Source: Planctomycetota bacterium (GTDB taxonomy: Bacteria; Planctomycetota; UBA1135; GCA-002686595). Taken from it: a stretch of 64,000 bases of DNA. The position numbers and the translations under genes are program-made. The notes under the pieces were generated by a model. That model was not told the origin of the DNA, did no database searches, and saw only the letters and a program-made list of their open reading frames with translations. Positions within the stretch are counted from its first letter, which is position 1, and each line of letters opens with the position of its first letter. The stretch spans positions 1 through 64,000 of the forward strand of contig SIAI01000016.1 of assembly GCA_009691855.1 (NCBI GenBank), in the 5' to 3' direction. Positions 30,604 through 42,617 of this stretch are shown here, piece by piece.

Positions 30604-32852
30604 CAGCGCAGCCTCCGTCCGCGGCCGATCCAGGCCGCCCACAGGGTCTCGAACACGAGCAAGAGCAGCGCCAGCGCGGCGAGCTGCCGCCACACCTCGC
30701 CGCGCTCGTGCAGGTTTTCTTCCGAGCCCGTGCCGTCCTGACCGGACTGGTGGAAGCGCCAGGTCGGGTGTAGCGCCTCGAGCTCGTCGGCCGCCAGGCG
30801 CTCGAGGTCGCCCTCACGGCTCTCCAGCTGGCTGGCCAGCGCGAGCGGCAGCGCGCCCTCGGTCTCCACGCGCCACAGGCCGGCGCGGTACAGCGGGCCG
30901 ATCGGTCCCAGGCGCCACAGGTCCGGACCGATCTCCTTGGGCTCGCGGTCCAGCGGCGTGCGCGAGCCGTCCGGGCGCACCAGCGTGGCGCCGCGCGGGA
31001 AGCTCGCCAGCTCGAGCTCCAGCGCGCCGCCCACCGGCGTCGCGCGCGGCGGACCCAGGTTGCGCGCGCCCGAGCGCAGGAGCTCGTGCACCAGCGGGAT
31101 CAGCGTCTTCGGGGAGCGCGGGAAGACGTTCCAGTCGCCGTCGATCGAGGACGTCCACAGGAACACGCGCCCGCGTTCGTAATTGCGCTCGACCAACAGC
31201 GGGCTCTGGTCGGCGTCGTCGAGGCGGATGAGCGCGCGCGCGCTGGACAGCGGAGCGCAGGCCACGAACTCGTAGATCGGCAGCTCGGTCAGGTACGGTC
31301 GCCAGCGCTCGTCGGCGAAGAAGATCAGCGCCGGATGGTCTTCGCTGAAGTTCGCCGCGCGGAAGTAGGACGAGTAGCGCGACTCGACCGCCACGTGGTG
31401 CAGGAGGCGCGCGGGCAAGAGCCCGCTCTCGTCGGCCCGCCACAGGCGCGAATTCAAGCTCTCGAGCGCGGTCGGATCCGCGGCGTGGTCGCCGAGCGTG
31501 ACCAGCAGGCATCCGCCGCGCGCGACCCAGCTCTCGAGCCATTCCACCGTCGGCCCCGAGAGCGAAGCGACGTTGGCCAGCACGATCACGTCGTAGGGGC
31601 GCGCGTTCGCCTCGGGCGCGCCGAAGGCGGCCGCGGGCACCTCGTCGCACAGGAACGGCGCATAGGCGCCGCCGGCGGGCGCGGGCACCAGCGCCCCGTC
31701 GTCGGGCGGTTCGAGCGCGGCGCGCAGCACGCCCACCTCGTCGCGCCCGATGTCCTCGCTCGGCGCGCCGTTGACCAGCAGCACGGCGAGCGGCGCAGGC
31801 ACGTACGCCAGCGCCGCGCGCCGGTCGTCGACCGCCAGGTGATCGCCCTCCAGTTCGGCCTCCAGCGCGTGGAAGCCTGGCCGATCGAAGACCACCGGGA
31901 ACACGGCCTGGGCCGCGCTGCGCGCGCCGAGATCGATCTTCTGACTGGGCTGGCGCACGCCGTCGATGGAGAGCGCCACGCGCACCCCGGCGCGACTCGC
32001 CGGGCCGAAGTTGCGCACGCTCACCGCGACCTCGCTCGTCAGGCCGGGGCCGAGGATCTCGGCCAGCGGCTCGATCGACTCCAGGCCCAGGTTGGCCGGC
32101 TGCGGCGCCGGCGGTCCGAGGTCCTCGACCCAGATCGAGACGCCCAGCGTGTGCAGCTGATCCAGCGCTTCCTGCATCGGCGCGGCAGCCGCGGGGCCGC
32201 CCGCGAGTGCCGGCGCGGAAACGAAGCTGTTTTTCTGTAGGTCCGAGAGAAGGCGCACTTCGAGCGCGCTGTGGCCGCTCTCGGCCGCGTCTTCCTGGGC
32301 CAGCGTCGCCACCTCGGACAGCAGCGCGGCGAGATCGAGCGGCTCGTCCGAGGGCTCGCTCACCGTCGAGAGCGCGGCCAGCGCGTCGTCGGGCGCGTGC
32401 GAGGCCAGCACCTGCACGCCGTGCCCGGCGAGCAACAGGCGCACGCGATCGCCGCGCGTGCCGTCGAGCTCGGCCAGGATCGCGCGCGCGCGCTCGAGCA
32501 GCGCTTCGTGCACGCTGCGCACCTCGCGGTAGCCGGTCGAGGCCGAGTCGTCGAGGATCAGCAGCAGGTCGCGGCGCTTCTCGGTCAGCGGCGCGAGCGG
32601 GCTCTCCTTGCCGATGAACGGGCGCGTGATGGCGAAGGCCAGGGCCGCGACCGCGGCCATGCGCAGCAGCAAGAGCAGCCAGTTCTCGAGTTGCACGCGC
32701 CGGCGCGTGCGCTTGTGGGCCGCGAGCACGAAGCGCATCGCGCCCCACACCAGCGGCCGGTGACGGCGTCGATTCAGGATGTGGATGATCAGCGGCACCG
32801 CGGCCAGCGCCGTGCCCCACAGCAGCACAGGGTGGAGGAAGCCTTCGAACAT
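30603..32852 (-). CDS. BatA/VWA-domain membrane protein
   Basis: A 749-residue protein from ATG 32852. The N-terminus is the BatA double-transmembrane domain (FLHPVLLWGTALAAVPLIIH then LNRRRHRPLVWGAMRFVLAA and a second helix). A VWA domain has the metal motif LLLILDDSASTGYREV. Then come extracytoplasmic Ig-like and Rossmann-like regions (about 230-640, PYDVIVLANVASLSGPTVEW) and a final membrane helix QLAALALLLLVFETLWAAWI. It resembles the aerotolerance BatA family. Directly upstream of its ATG is the right end (on this strand) of a 178-bp palindromic element; its stop overlaps the next VWA gene's ATG. The likely role is a MoxR client in the cytoplasmic membrane. Confidence 0.87.
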   Translation of the reverse strand: MFEGFLHPVLLWGTALAAVPLIIHILNRRRHRPLVWGAMRFVLAAHKRTRRRVQLENWLLLLLRMAAVAALAFAITRPFIGKESPLAPLTEKRRDLLLILDDSASTGYREVRSVHEALLERARAILAELDGTRGDRVRLLLAGHGVQVLASHAPDDALAALSTVSEPSDEPLDLAALLSEVATLAQEDAAESGHSALEVRLLSDLQKNSFVSAPALAGGPAAAAPMQEALDQLHTLGVSIWVEDLGPPAPQPANLGLESIEPLAEILGPGLTSEVAVSVRNFGPASRAGVRVALSIDGVRQPSQKIDLGARSAAQAVFPVVFDRPGFHALEAELEGDHLAVDDRRAALAYVPAPLAVLLVNGAPSEDIGRDEVGVLRAALEPPDDGALVPAPAGGAYAPFLCDEVPAAAFGAPEANARPYDVIVLANVASLSGPTVEWLESWVARGGCLLVTLGDHAADPTALESLNSRLWRADESGLLPARLLHHVAVESRYSSYFRAANFSEDHPALIFFADERWRPYLTELPIYEFVACAPLSSARALIRLDDADQSPLLVERNYERGRVFLWTSSIDGDWNVFPRSPKTLIPLVHELLRSGARNLGPPRATPVGGALELELASFPRGATLVRPDGSRTPLDREPKEIGPDLWRLGPIGPLYRAGLWRVETEGALPLALASQLESREGDLERLAADELEALHPTWRFHQSGQDGTGSEENLHERGEVWRQLAALALLLLVFETLWAAWIGRGRRLR

Positions 32853-32854
32853 CA

Positions 32855-33032
32855 GCCCGACCTACTCATGAGGCCTCGAGCGAAACGTCGCGAATGGCCG
32901 CAGATGCAGTGATTTGCGAGCGAGAGGACCGGAAACGACCTAGCGCGGGTCGCTGAGGACTCGCAGGGAGCAAAGCGCTGCAGATGCAGCCAGCCGTGAC
33001 GTTGTAGCCGCGGACTCATGAATAGGTCGGGC
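32855..33032. mobile_element. 178-bp palindromic MITE-like element inside the operon
   Basis: The ends are near-perfect 18-bp inverted repeats, gcccgacctactcatgag at the left and ctcatgaataggtcgggc at the right (17 of 18 match). The interior is an extended imperfect palindrome: aacgtc, tggc and gcagatgcag blocks recur in inverted order. On both sides lies the trinucleotide tca (TGA on the minus strand), consistent with a 3-bp target duplication. The right tca is the DUF58 stop and the left one is the TGA of TGATG at the BatA start. It carries no gene. Other gene junctions in the operon have simple TGATG overlaps, which suggests what the site looked like before insertion. Confidence 0.7.
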
Positions 33033-33950
33033 TCAGCCTCCGGCGCGCGCGCGCGCGGCGCGGCGAGCGAGGTAGGTGGAGAGCGCCACGTCCAGCGGCG
33101 TGGCGGTCGAGAGCGGCACGAAGTCGCACGACAGCTCGCGCGCGGCGCGCGCCAGGCGCTCGACGTGCTTGCCGAGCTCCTGCTTGTAGGCCTCGCGGAT
33201 CGCGTTGGGATCGACCAGCAGGCGCCCGCTGCCCTCCAGGCCCTCCAGGCGCAGGAGGCCGGTGTAGTCGAACTCCAGCTCCTGCGGGTCGAGCACCTGG
33301 AACAGGATCGGCTCGTGGCCGCCGTACAGCAGGCGGCGCATGCCCTCCACCAGGCGCTCCTCGTCGTCGAAGAAGTCGGAGAACACGGCCACGATGCCGC
33401 GGCGGCGCAGGCGTCCGGCGACCCACTGCAGCACGCTGCCCACGCCGGTCGCGCCTTTGGGCACGGCCTGCTCGAGCGCGTTGACCATCTCGCTCTCCTG
33501 CTGCAGACCGGTGCGCGGCGGCACCTTGTCGCGCACGCTCTCGTCGAACAGCACCAGGCCAGCCGCGTCGCGCTGGCGGATCACCAGGTGCGTCAAGGAA
33601 GCCGCGCACCAGCGCGCGTAGTCGAACTTGGTCCAGCCCAGCGAGCCGAAGGCCATCGACTCGCTGGCATCGACCAACACGTGGCAGCTGAAGTTCGTCT
33701 CGGCCACGAACTCCTTGACCACCAGGCGGTCGCTGCGCGCGAAGATCTTCCAGTCGATGCCGCGCAGCTCGTCGCCGGGCACGTACTGGCGGTGCTGCGC
33801 GAACTCGACCGAGCTACCGCGCTGCGGCGAGCGGTGGTGCCCGGACATGAAGCCCTCGACCACCGTGCGCGCGACGAGCGCCAGACCCTCGAGACGATCC
33901 AGCACCGCCGGATCGAGCGCGGAACCGGATCGCTCGCTGGGCGCTTCCAA
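33033..33950 (-). CDS. DUF58 (VWA-like) protein
   Basis: A 305-residue soluble protein with TTG start at 33950. It shows the DUF58 signature RQYVPGDELRGIDWKIFARS (near residue 50) followed by a VWA-like fold with metal motif VLVDASESMAFG and SDFFDDEERL. DUF58 proteins are nearly always encoded beside moxR and are presumed partners of the AAA+ ATPase. It starts ten bases after the moxR stop. Its stop codon abuts the palindromic element, which separates it from BatA. Family function is only partly known (acid and oxidative stress, envelope or metalloprotein maturation in various species). Confidence 0.93.
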   Translation of the reverse strand: MEAPSERSGSALDPAVLDRLEGLALVARTVVEGFMSGHHRSPQRGSSVEFAQHRQYVPGDELRGIDWKIFARSDRLVVKEFVAETNFSCHVLVDASESMAFGSLGWTKFDYARWCAASLTHLVIRQRDAAGLVLFDESVRDKVPPRTGLQQESEMVNALEQAVPKGATGVGSVLQWVAGRLRRRGIVAVFSDFFDDEERLVEGMRRLLYGGHEPILFQVLDPQELEFDYTGLLRLEGLEGSGRLLVDPNAIREAYKQELGKHVERLARAARELSCDFVPLSTATPLDVALSTYLARRAARARAGG

Positions 33951-33960
33951 TGCGGCTGTC

Positions 33961-35001
<1,041 letters not shown>

Positions 35002-35040
35002 GGCAAGGAGGACGGGGAGCGGGGGAGGCGGCCTCTGCGG

Positions 35041-35062
35041 GGGAGCGAGCGCTCGCGCTCCC
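35041..35062 (-). other. Hairpin in the gap before moxR
   Basis: A stem GGGAGCG/CGCTCCC with an AGCGCT palindrome in the loop, in the 35002-35131 gap between the PQQ gene and moxR. It could be a partial terminator or processing site setting different levels for the two parts of the operon. No U-run is seen. Confidence 0.35.
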
Positions 35063-35131
35063 GCGATTAATACGGCTGGAAGCGATCCACTACAGGACGA
35101 AGTCTTGGAATCGGCCCAGGCGACAGAAAGT

Positions 35132-37207
35132 TTATCGCACCTGGAAGGACCAGATCGCGCTCGGTCCGACCACCAGGACGTGCGCGTCGTGCGCGTAGAC
35201 GTCGCCTCCAGGGAGGTCCGGACCGCTCGCCGGCAGCGGGGTGCGATCGAGCAGGTACAGCTCGCGCGTGCGATCGAACAGGTACAGGGCGCGATTCGTG
35301 CAGACCCAGGCGCGCTGTGCGCTCGCCAGGCCAAGGCCCTGGAAGCGCTCGTCCTGCCCCAGCTCGAGGGCATCGGCGCGATCCAGGCCGCCGCGGCGCG
35401 CGGAGAGCATGCGCTCCTTGCCCATGCTGCCTTGCACCAGGTGTGTGTCAGCGTCGCCCGCGAGCAGCCTCTGGGCGTCGAGCTGGTGCGCCGGGGGGCG
35501 GGGCAGGAACTCCGCGGCACCCTGCCCTTCCGCCAGCGGGCCGGGCAGGAGCGAATACAGCCGATCCGAGTCCATCGGTGCCCAGAGCACGAGCGCAGAG
35601 GCACCATCCCCCCCCAGCAGGGGCCGATCGCCGTTCCAGCCGGCGTCGCGCTCGTCTCGGCGGCGGTTCTTGAAGCTCCACAACGGCTCGCCAAGATCGC
35701 CGTCAAGCAGTACGCCGAGGCCCAGGTGCGTGCCGGCGAAGACGCGCGCCTGTCCCAGGGGCTCCAGCGAGAGCAGGGGTTGGCCGGCCACGCTGCGCGC
35801 GACCGGCGAGAAGCGCGAGGTGGCCACGCGGTCGCCGCCCAGGGCCAGGAGGCGCTTCCAGGCGAGCTGGCCGTCGCGCGCGTCGAAGGCCAGCGCCCAG
35901 GCGCGCACCTGACCGTCGGTTCGGCGCACCTGCGCGACGACGAGGTCGGCGCAGGCCACCGGGCCGGGCTGGAACTCGTAGTCGCCGAGCTCCTCGAGCT
36001 CCGGCACGGGGCGGCGCTCGCCATTCGCGGCCAGGCGCTCGGAACCGACGATCGCCCAGCGCAGGCGCGCGTCGGCGCGCGCGCGCCCGAGCTCGAGCCC
36101 GAGCCCCGCCAGCCCATCGGCAGCGGGCGGCTCGGCGAACTCCAGCGCCACCAGGGCATTGGGTTCGGCACGACGGCTGCGGCCCAGCACCAGCACGGCG
36201 CCGTGCGCGTCGATGAGCGGCAGCAGCGGCCAGCCAGGCGGCTCGCGCGGCGGCTCGAAGTCGGTGTCGGGAGCCAGGCCGCCCAGGAGATCCACGCCGC
36301 GTACGCGCTCGGCGAGATCGAGGTCGCCGCTTTCGGCCAGCGTGAACAGCAGGAGCTCGGCCGCCGTTTGCAGCACGAACGAGCGGCGGCCGAAGAAGGC
36401 TCCGCCGGCGCGCAGCCAGCGCTCGCCGGTGCTCGGGCTCGCGCTCGCCCGGCGCGCGCCGTCGGGTACGTAGCGCACGCTGTCACCGAGGTCTGCTTGC
36501 TCGGCGCGCGTCCAGGCCTGCGCCCGCGCATCCTCGGCGGGCTGCAGCGCCGCGAGGCGCGTCGCCAGGGCCGCGCGCAACCCCGGCTCGGTCTCGGCGC
36601 AGGTCTCGCTCGCGCCGCGCGCGAGCCAGGCGCGCGCGCGGGCGGCGAGGCCGCTCTCCAGGGCCAGGTCGGCCAGCTCCAGGGTCGCGCGCGTGGCCGT
36701 CGCGGTGAGCGGGTGGCGGCGTACGAGTTCCCCCAGCGGTGCCACGCGCTGCAGCGGATCGGCGCGCAGCGCGCTCCACTCGGCCTCGGCCCGCGCGCCC
36801 TCGCGCTCACCCCAGCGCTGGCGCTCCAGCGGCGTCAGCGTGCCGAGGCGTCGCAGCAGGGCGGCGCGCACGCCTTCGAACAGGCGCTGCTCGCCGCGCA
36901 CCGCCGCCACGCTCGCGCCCGGACCGCCCGCGTTCAGCGCCTCCAGCCAGCGCTCGAAGCCCTGCTCAAGCAGCCGCGCGGCTTCCGCCGGAGCGCTCTC
37001 CTTGCGCGCGCGCGCCAGCGCCTGGTCGCCGGCCTCGAAGGCCTTGGCCGCGGCCTCCGCGAGGGGCACGAAGACGTCGTTGTCCAGTTCGCCCTCGCCC
37101 GCGGGCGCTTCCTTGGTGTGGTCCTCGTCCTGAGCGCTCGCCGGTGCGCGGGCGAGCAGCGCGAGGGCCAGCGTGAGACCCAGTGCCGCCGCGAGCTTGC
37201 GCTTCAC
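35132..37207 (-). CDS. Exported PQQ-like beta-propeller protein
   Basis: A 691-residue protein with GTG start at 37207, overlapping the ftsB-like stop (GTGA). The signal peptide begins [20 protein letters not shown] and cleavage after ASA is likely. Helical repeats (about 45-250) precede propeller blades (about 320-690), for example [20 protein letters not shown] and [17 protein letters not shown]. The layout (helices then propeller) matches the giant 1462-residue protein further down the operon, so the two may be paralogues. No quinoprotein dehydrogenase active-site residues are recognised. Probably periplasmic; function unknown. Confidence 0.7.
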   Translation of the reverse strand: MKRKLAAALGLTLALALLARAPASAQDEDHTKEAPAGEGELDNDVFVPLAEAAAKAFEAGDQALARARKESAPAEAARLLEQGFERWLEALNAGGPGASVAAVRGEQRLFEGVRAALLRRLGTLTPLERQRWGEREGARAEAEWSALRADPLQRVAPLGELVRRHPLTATATRATLELADLALESGLAARARAWLARGASETCAETEPGLRAALATRLAALQPAEDARAQAWTRAEQADLGDSVRYVPDGARRASASPSTGERWLRAGGAFFGRRSFVLQTAAELLLFTLAESGDLDLAERVRGVDLLGGLAPDTDFEPPREPPGWPLLPLIDAHGAVLVLGRSRRAEPNALVALEFAEPPAADGLAGLGLELGRARADARLRWAIVGSERLAANGERRPVPELEELGDYEFQPGPVACADLVVAQVRRTDGQVRAWALAFDARDGQLAWKRLLALGGDRVATSRFSPVARSVAGQPLLSLEPLGQARVFAGTHLGLGVLLDGDLGEPLWSFKNRRRDERDAGWNGDRPLLGGDGASALVLWAPMDSDRLYSLLPGPLAEGQGAAEFLPRPPAHQLDAQRLLAGDADTHLVQGSMGKERMLSARRGGLDRADALELGQDERFQGLGLASAQRAWVCTNRALYLFDRTRELYLLDRTPLPASGPDLPGGDVYAHDAHVLVVGPSAIWSFQVR

Positions 37208-37539
37208 GGCTTGCTCGCCGCGCGCGCCCGTTCCAGCGTAAGCGGCGGGCGCTCGGGATCGACCAGGCTGCGGCGCACGCGCTCACGGTAGACGTCGTCC
37301 TCCAGCATGCGCGCTTCACCGTCGAGCTGTGCCTCCTCGGCGCGCAAGCCCTCGACGCGCGCGCGCACCTCGGCCTCGGCCGCGTCGAGCCGCGCGCGCT
37401 CCGCGAACGCCGGACGCAGGCCGAGCACGAGCAGCTGTGCGAGGAACACGAGCGGCACCCACACCGGGGTCCACAGCAGCGCGCTGCGTAGCGCGCCGAG
37501 GCACTGCCTGCGCCAGGGCGCGGGCGCAGGCTGCGACAT
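37204..37539 (-). CDS. ftsB: FtsB/DivIC-like septum protein
   Basis: A 111-residue protein from ATG 37539, two bases after the eno stop. A short cytoplasmic start is followed by one membrane helix (about 18-40, WTPVWVPLVFLAQLLVLGL) and an extracytoplasmic coiled coil (RARLDAAEAEVRARVEGLRA), then a short tail with ERVRRSLVDPE. This is the FtsB/DivIC layout, and ftsB is classically next to eno. FtsB bridges FtsL and FtsQ in the divisome. Many planctomycetes lack parts of the usual division machinery, so presence of this protein is notable, but sequence similarity in this family is low and the call rests on topology and context. Confidence 0.65.
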   Translation of the reverse strand: MSQPAPAPWRRQCLGALRSALLWTPVWVPLVFLAQLLVLGLRPAFAERARLDAAEAEVRARVEGLRAEEAQLDGEARMLEDDVYRERVRRSLVDPERPPLTLERARAASKP

Positions 37540-37541
37540 CG

Positions 37542-39756
<2,215 letters not shown>

Positions 39757-39760
<4 letters not shown>

Positions 39761-40260
39761 CGGCCGTGGCGGTGTGGATCGCCCTGGGCAGCAACCTGGG
39801 CGACCGGCGCGCCCAGCTCGAGGGCGGGGTCGAGGCCCTGCGCGCGGCCGACGAGGTCGATGTGCTGGCCGTCTCGCCGTGGTTCGAGACGCGCGCCGAG
39901 GGCGGCCCGAGCGAGCAGCCGGATTTTCTCAACGGCGTGCTCTCCGCGCGCACCACGCTCGCCCCCGAGGACCTCCTGTGGCTGCTGCAACGCATCGAGA
40001 CGCAGTTCGGGCGCGAGCGCGCGCGCGAGCTGCCGAACGGGCCGCGCACGCTCGACCTGGATCTCCTGCTGTACGGTGAGCGCGTGGTCGCCGGTCCAGA
40101 GCTAGTCGTGCCGCACCCGCGCATGGAACAGCGCCTGTTCGTGCTCGAGCCGCTGTGCGCGCTCGCGCCCGAGCTCGTGCTGCCGGGCTGCGGGCGTACG
40201 GTGCGCGCGCGCGTGGCCGAGCTGCAGGCCGAGCTACGGACCGAGGGAGGGCGCGCGTGA
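39757..40260 (+). CDS. folK: 6-hydroxymethyl-7,8-dihydropterin pyrophosphokinase
   Basis: A 167-residue HPPK. ATG 39757 overlaps the pssA stop. Motifs are WIALGSNLGDRRAQL, SPWFETRAEGG, QPDFLNGVL and the signature NGPRTLDLDLLLYGE with the two Mg-binding aspartates, then VPHPRMEQRLFVLEPL. It transfers pyrophosphate from ATP to the pterin in folate synthesis. folP and folB are not adjacent. The stop overlaps panC (GTGA), a pairing seen in many bacteria. Confidence 0.95.
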
Positions 40261-41126
40261 CGCTGCTGAGCTGCAACGATCCGGCCGCGGCCGAGCGCTG
40301 GTGCGCGCTCGTGCGCGCGCGCGGCGAGACGCTGGGCTTCGTGCCCACCATGGGTGCCCTGCACGAGGGGCACCTCACGCTGGTGCGCCGCGCGTTGCGC
40401 GAGAACCGCCACGCGTGCGTGAGCGTGTTCGTCAACCCGCTGCAGTTCGACGACGCGCGCGATTTCGAGCGCTATCCGCGCGACCTGGCGGCCGACGCGC
40501 GCCTGCTGGCCGCGGCGGGGGCCTCCATGCTGTTCACCGGCGAGCTGCGCCAGTTCTTCCCCGCGGCCCAGGGCGGCGCCGTGCCTTGCCGCGATCCGGG
40601 GCCGGACGCGCAGGGCCTGGAGGGCGAGTTCCGGCCCGGGCACTTCGCCGGCGTGGCCACCATCGTGGCGCGCTTGTTCGAGCTCGTGCGCCCGACGCGC
40701 GCCTACTTCGGCGCCAAGGACTACCAGCAGTGTCGCGTGGTGCTGCACCTCGCGCGCGAGTTGGGCTTTCCGCAGGTGGTCGTGTGCCCGACCTCGCGCG
40801 ATCCCGACGGGCTGGCGCGCTCCTCGCGCAACCAGCTGCTGTCGCCCGCCGAGCGCCAGCGGGCTCTGGCCTTGTCGCGTGGGTTGTTCGCCGCGCACGA
40901 CGCCTGGCGCGCGGGCGAGCGCGACGCCGCGCGGCTCGAGGCCGTGCTGGCGGCCGAGCTGGCGCGCGAAGCCGTGCAGGTCGAGTACGCCGAGGTGCGC
41001 GATCCCGAGCGCTTCGCGCTACGTCCAAGCGGCGCGCTGCCGCGCGCGCGCGCGCTGATCGCGGCGCGCGTGGGGCGCGTGCGCCTGATCGACAACCTCG
41101 ATCTGGCGGCGGAGGATCCGGCGTGA
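40257..41126 (+). CDS. panC: Pantothenate synthetase
   Basis: A 289-residue enzyme with GTG start overlapping folK. The nucleotide-binding motif TMGALHEGHLTLVRRA is followed by SVFVNPLQFDDARDFERYP, GVATIVARLFELVRPTRAYF, FGAKDYQQ and SSRNQLLSP (the KMSKS-like region). It joins pantoate and beta-alanine using ATP. The length is typical. The stop overlaps the ispE GTG (GTGA). Confidence 0.95.
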   Translation: MTLLSCNDPAAAERWCALVRARGETLGFVPTMGALHEGHLTLVRRALRENRHACVSVFVNPLQFDDARDFERYPRDLAADARLLAAAGASMLFTGELRQFFPAAQGGAVPCRDPGPDAQGLEGEFRPGHFAGVATIVARLFELVRPTRAYFGAKDYQQCRVVLHLARELGFPQVVVCPTSRDPDGLARSSRNQLLSPAERQRALALSRGLFAAHDAWRAGERDAARLEAVLAAELAREAVQVEYAEVRDPERFALRPSGALPRARALIAARVGRVRLIDNLDLAAEDPA

Positions 41127-42067
41127 GCGCGGGGCGCGTCGCCGTGCGCGCGCCGGCCAAGATCAATCTGTCCTTGGCGGTGCTCGGACGCCGGGCGGAT
41201 GGGTACCACGAACTCGACACGGTGCTGCTGGCGCTGCCGCTGGCCGACCGGGTCGTACTGGAGGAGCGCGCGCAGGGCGCGGACGTGTTGCAGGTGACGG
41301 GGCCGGCCAGCACCGGCGTGCCCGCGGACGCGAGCAACCTCGCCTGGCGCGCGGTGGTCGCGGTGCGCGAGCTCGCGCGCGTCCACGGGCGACGCACCAC
41401 TGCGTTCGCGCTCGAGCTGGAGAAGCACGTACCCGCCGCCGCGGGGCTCGGCGGCGGCAGCGCGGACGCGGCCGCCGCGGCCTTCGCCGCGGCCGAGCTG
41501 TGGGGCCTCGACCCGGACGCCCCCGAGCTGCTCCAAGCCCTGGCCGCGCTGGGCAGCGACTGCCCGTTCTTCCTGGCCACGCGCGCCAGCGGTCTGGCAC
41601 GTTGCACCGGCCGTGGCGAGCGTGTCGCTCCGCTGCCCGCGCTCGCGCTGCCGTGGTTCCTGGTGCTGGTCACGCCGCCTTTCGGCTGTGCGACCGCGCG
41701 CGTGTACGCCGCCCTCGAGCCGCGCAGGCCCGAGCACCGAGCGCGCTTCGAGCCCGAGCAGCTCCTGGGCGCCTCGCTGGAGGATGCGCGCGGGCGAATC
41801 GTGAACGACCTGGAGGCGGCCGCACTGCGCTCGCATCCCGAGCTCGCCACCTTCCGCGCCGAGCTCGAGGAGCTCGCGCCAGGGGCGTTCCATCTGGCCG
41901 GAAGCGGATCTTCCTACTTCGGATTCTTTGCCGACGCGCGCGACGCCGAGGGCGTGAGCGCGCAGCTCGGGGCGCGCAGTGAAGCCCGTCGTTACGCCCT
42001 TCGTGGGCGCTGGGTGCTGCCGCTCCGCAGCTGTGGATTGGCGCGCCTCGATAGCAGTTCGCATTGA
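41123..42067 (+). CDS. ispE: 4-diphosphocytidyl-2-C-methyl-D-erythritol kinase
   Basis: A 314-residue GHMP kinase with GTG start at 41123. The N-terminal VRAPAKINLSLAVLGRRADGYHEL motif region, the ATP loop PAAAGLGGGSADAAAA and the C-terminal GSGSSYFGFF are all present. It phosphorylates CDP-methylerythritol in the MEP isoprenoid pathway. After the last conserved motif there are about 40 residues, a little longer than usual. The 83 bp to spoVG (42068-42150) hold no clear signal. In Bacillus, ispE also lies close to spoVG. Confidence 0.95.
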   Translation: MSAGRVAVRAPAKINLSLAVLGRRADGYHELDTVLLALPLADRVVLEERAQGADVLQVTGPASTGVPADASNLAWRAVVAVRELARVHGRRTTAFALELEKHVPAAAGLGGGSADAAAAAFAAAELWGLDPDAPELLQALAALGSDCPFFLATRASGLARCTGRGERVAPLPALALPWFLVLVTPPFGCATARVYAALEPRRPEHRARFEPEQLLGASLEDARGRIVNDLEAAALRSHPELATFRAELEELAPGAFHLAGSGSSYFGFFADARDAEGVSAQLGARSEARRYALRGRWVLPLRSCGLARLDSSSH

Positions 42068-42150
42068 GCTTGCGCGGGCCCGGCTTGCAATCTCCGTGGG
42101 GAACGCTTCGCTGATCGCAACCCCACGCAGCAAGGGCCGTTACGGCTCGC

Positions 42151-42612
42151 ATGAACATCACCGAGGTACGCGTCAAGCTGCTCGAGAACCAGCCGGACAA
42201 GCTCCGCGGTTTCGCCAGCATCACGATCGACGACTTCATCGTGATCCGCGACCTCAAGATCATCGAGGGCGCGAACGGGCTGTTCATAGCGATGCCCAGC
42301 CGCAAGCTGTGCGACCGCTGCCAGTCCTGCGGCGGCAAGAACCACCTGCGCGCGCGCTTCTGCAACGACTGCGGCAAGCGCCTGCGCAGCGATCGCGGCG
42401 CGCACGACGAGCGCGGACGCATGCGCCTGTACGCCGACATCAGCCACCCGATCCACCAGAAGGCGCGCGACTTCGTCGAGGCGCGCGTGCTGGTGGCGTT
42501 CCAGCAGGAAGTCGAGCGCTCCAAGCAGGACGGCTACGTGGCGCACTCCTTCGAGGACCTCGACTACGAGTCCTACGAGAACGGGCACTCGCAGGCGCAC
42601 CGCGTAGAGTAG
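42151..42612 (+). CDS. spoVG: SpoVG-family protein with inserted zinc ribbon
   Basis: A 153-residue protein from ATG 42151. The first part, MNITEVRVKL through RGFASITIDDFIVI and GLFIAMPSRK, and the later DISHPIHQKARDFVEARVL are SpoVG. Between the MPSRK and the ADISHP halves lies an insertion of ~35 residues with two cysteine pairs, CDRCQSCGGK and FCNDCGKRLR, that looks like a zinc ribbon. Ordinary SpoVG is ~90-100 residues without it. SpoVG binds DNA and RNA and acts as a regulator in Firmicutes and Borrelia. Here it sits in a metabolic operon just after ispE; targets are unknown. Confidence 0.9.
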   Translation: MNITEVRVKLLENQPDKLRGFASITIDDFIVIRDLKIIEGANGLFIAMPSRKLCDRCQSCGGKNHLRARFCNDCGKRLRSDRGAHDERGRMRLYADISHPIHQKARDFVEARVLVAFQQEVERSKQDGYVAHSFEDLDYESYENGHSQAHRVE

Positions 42613-42617
42613 GCGGC

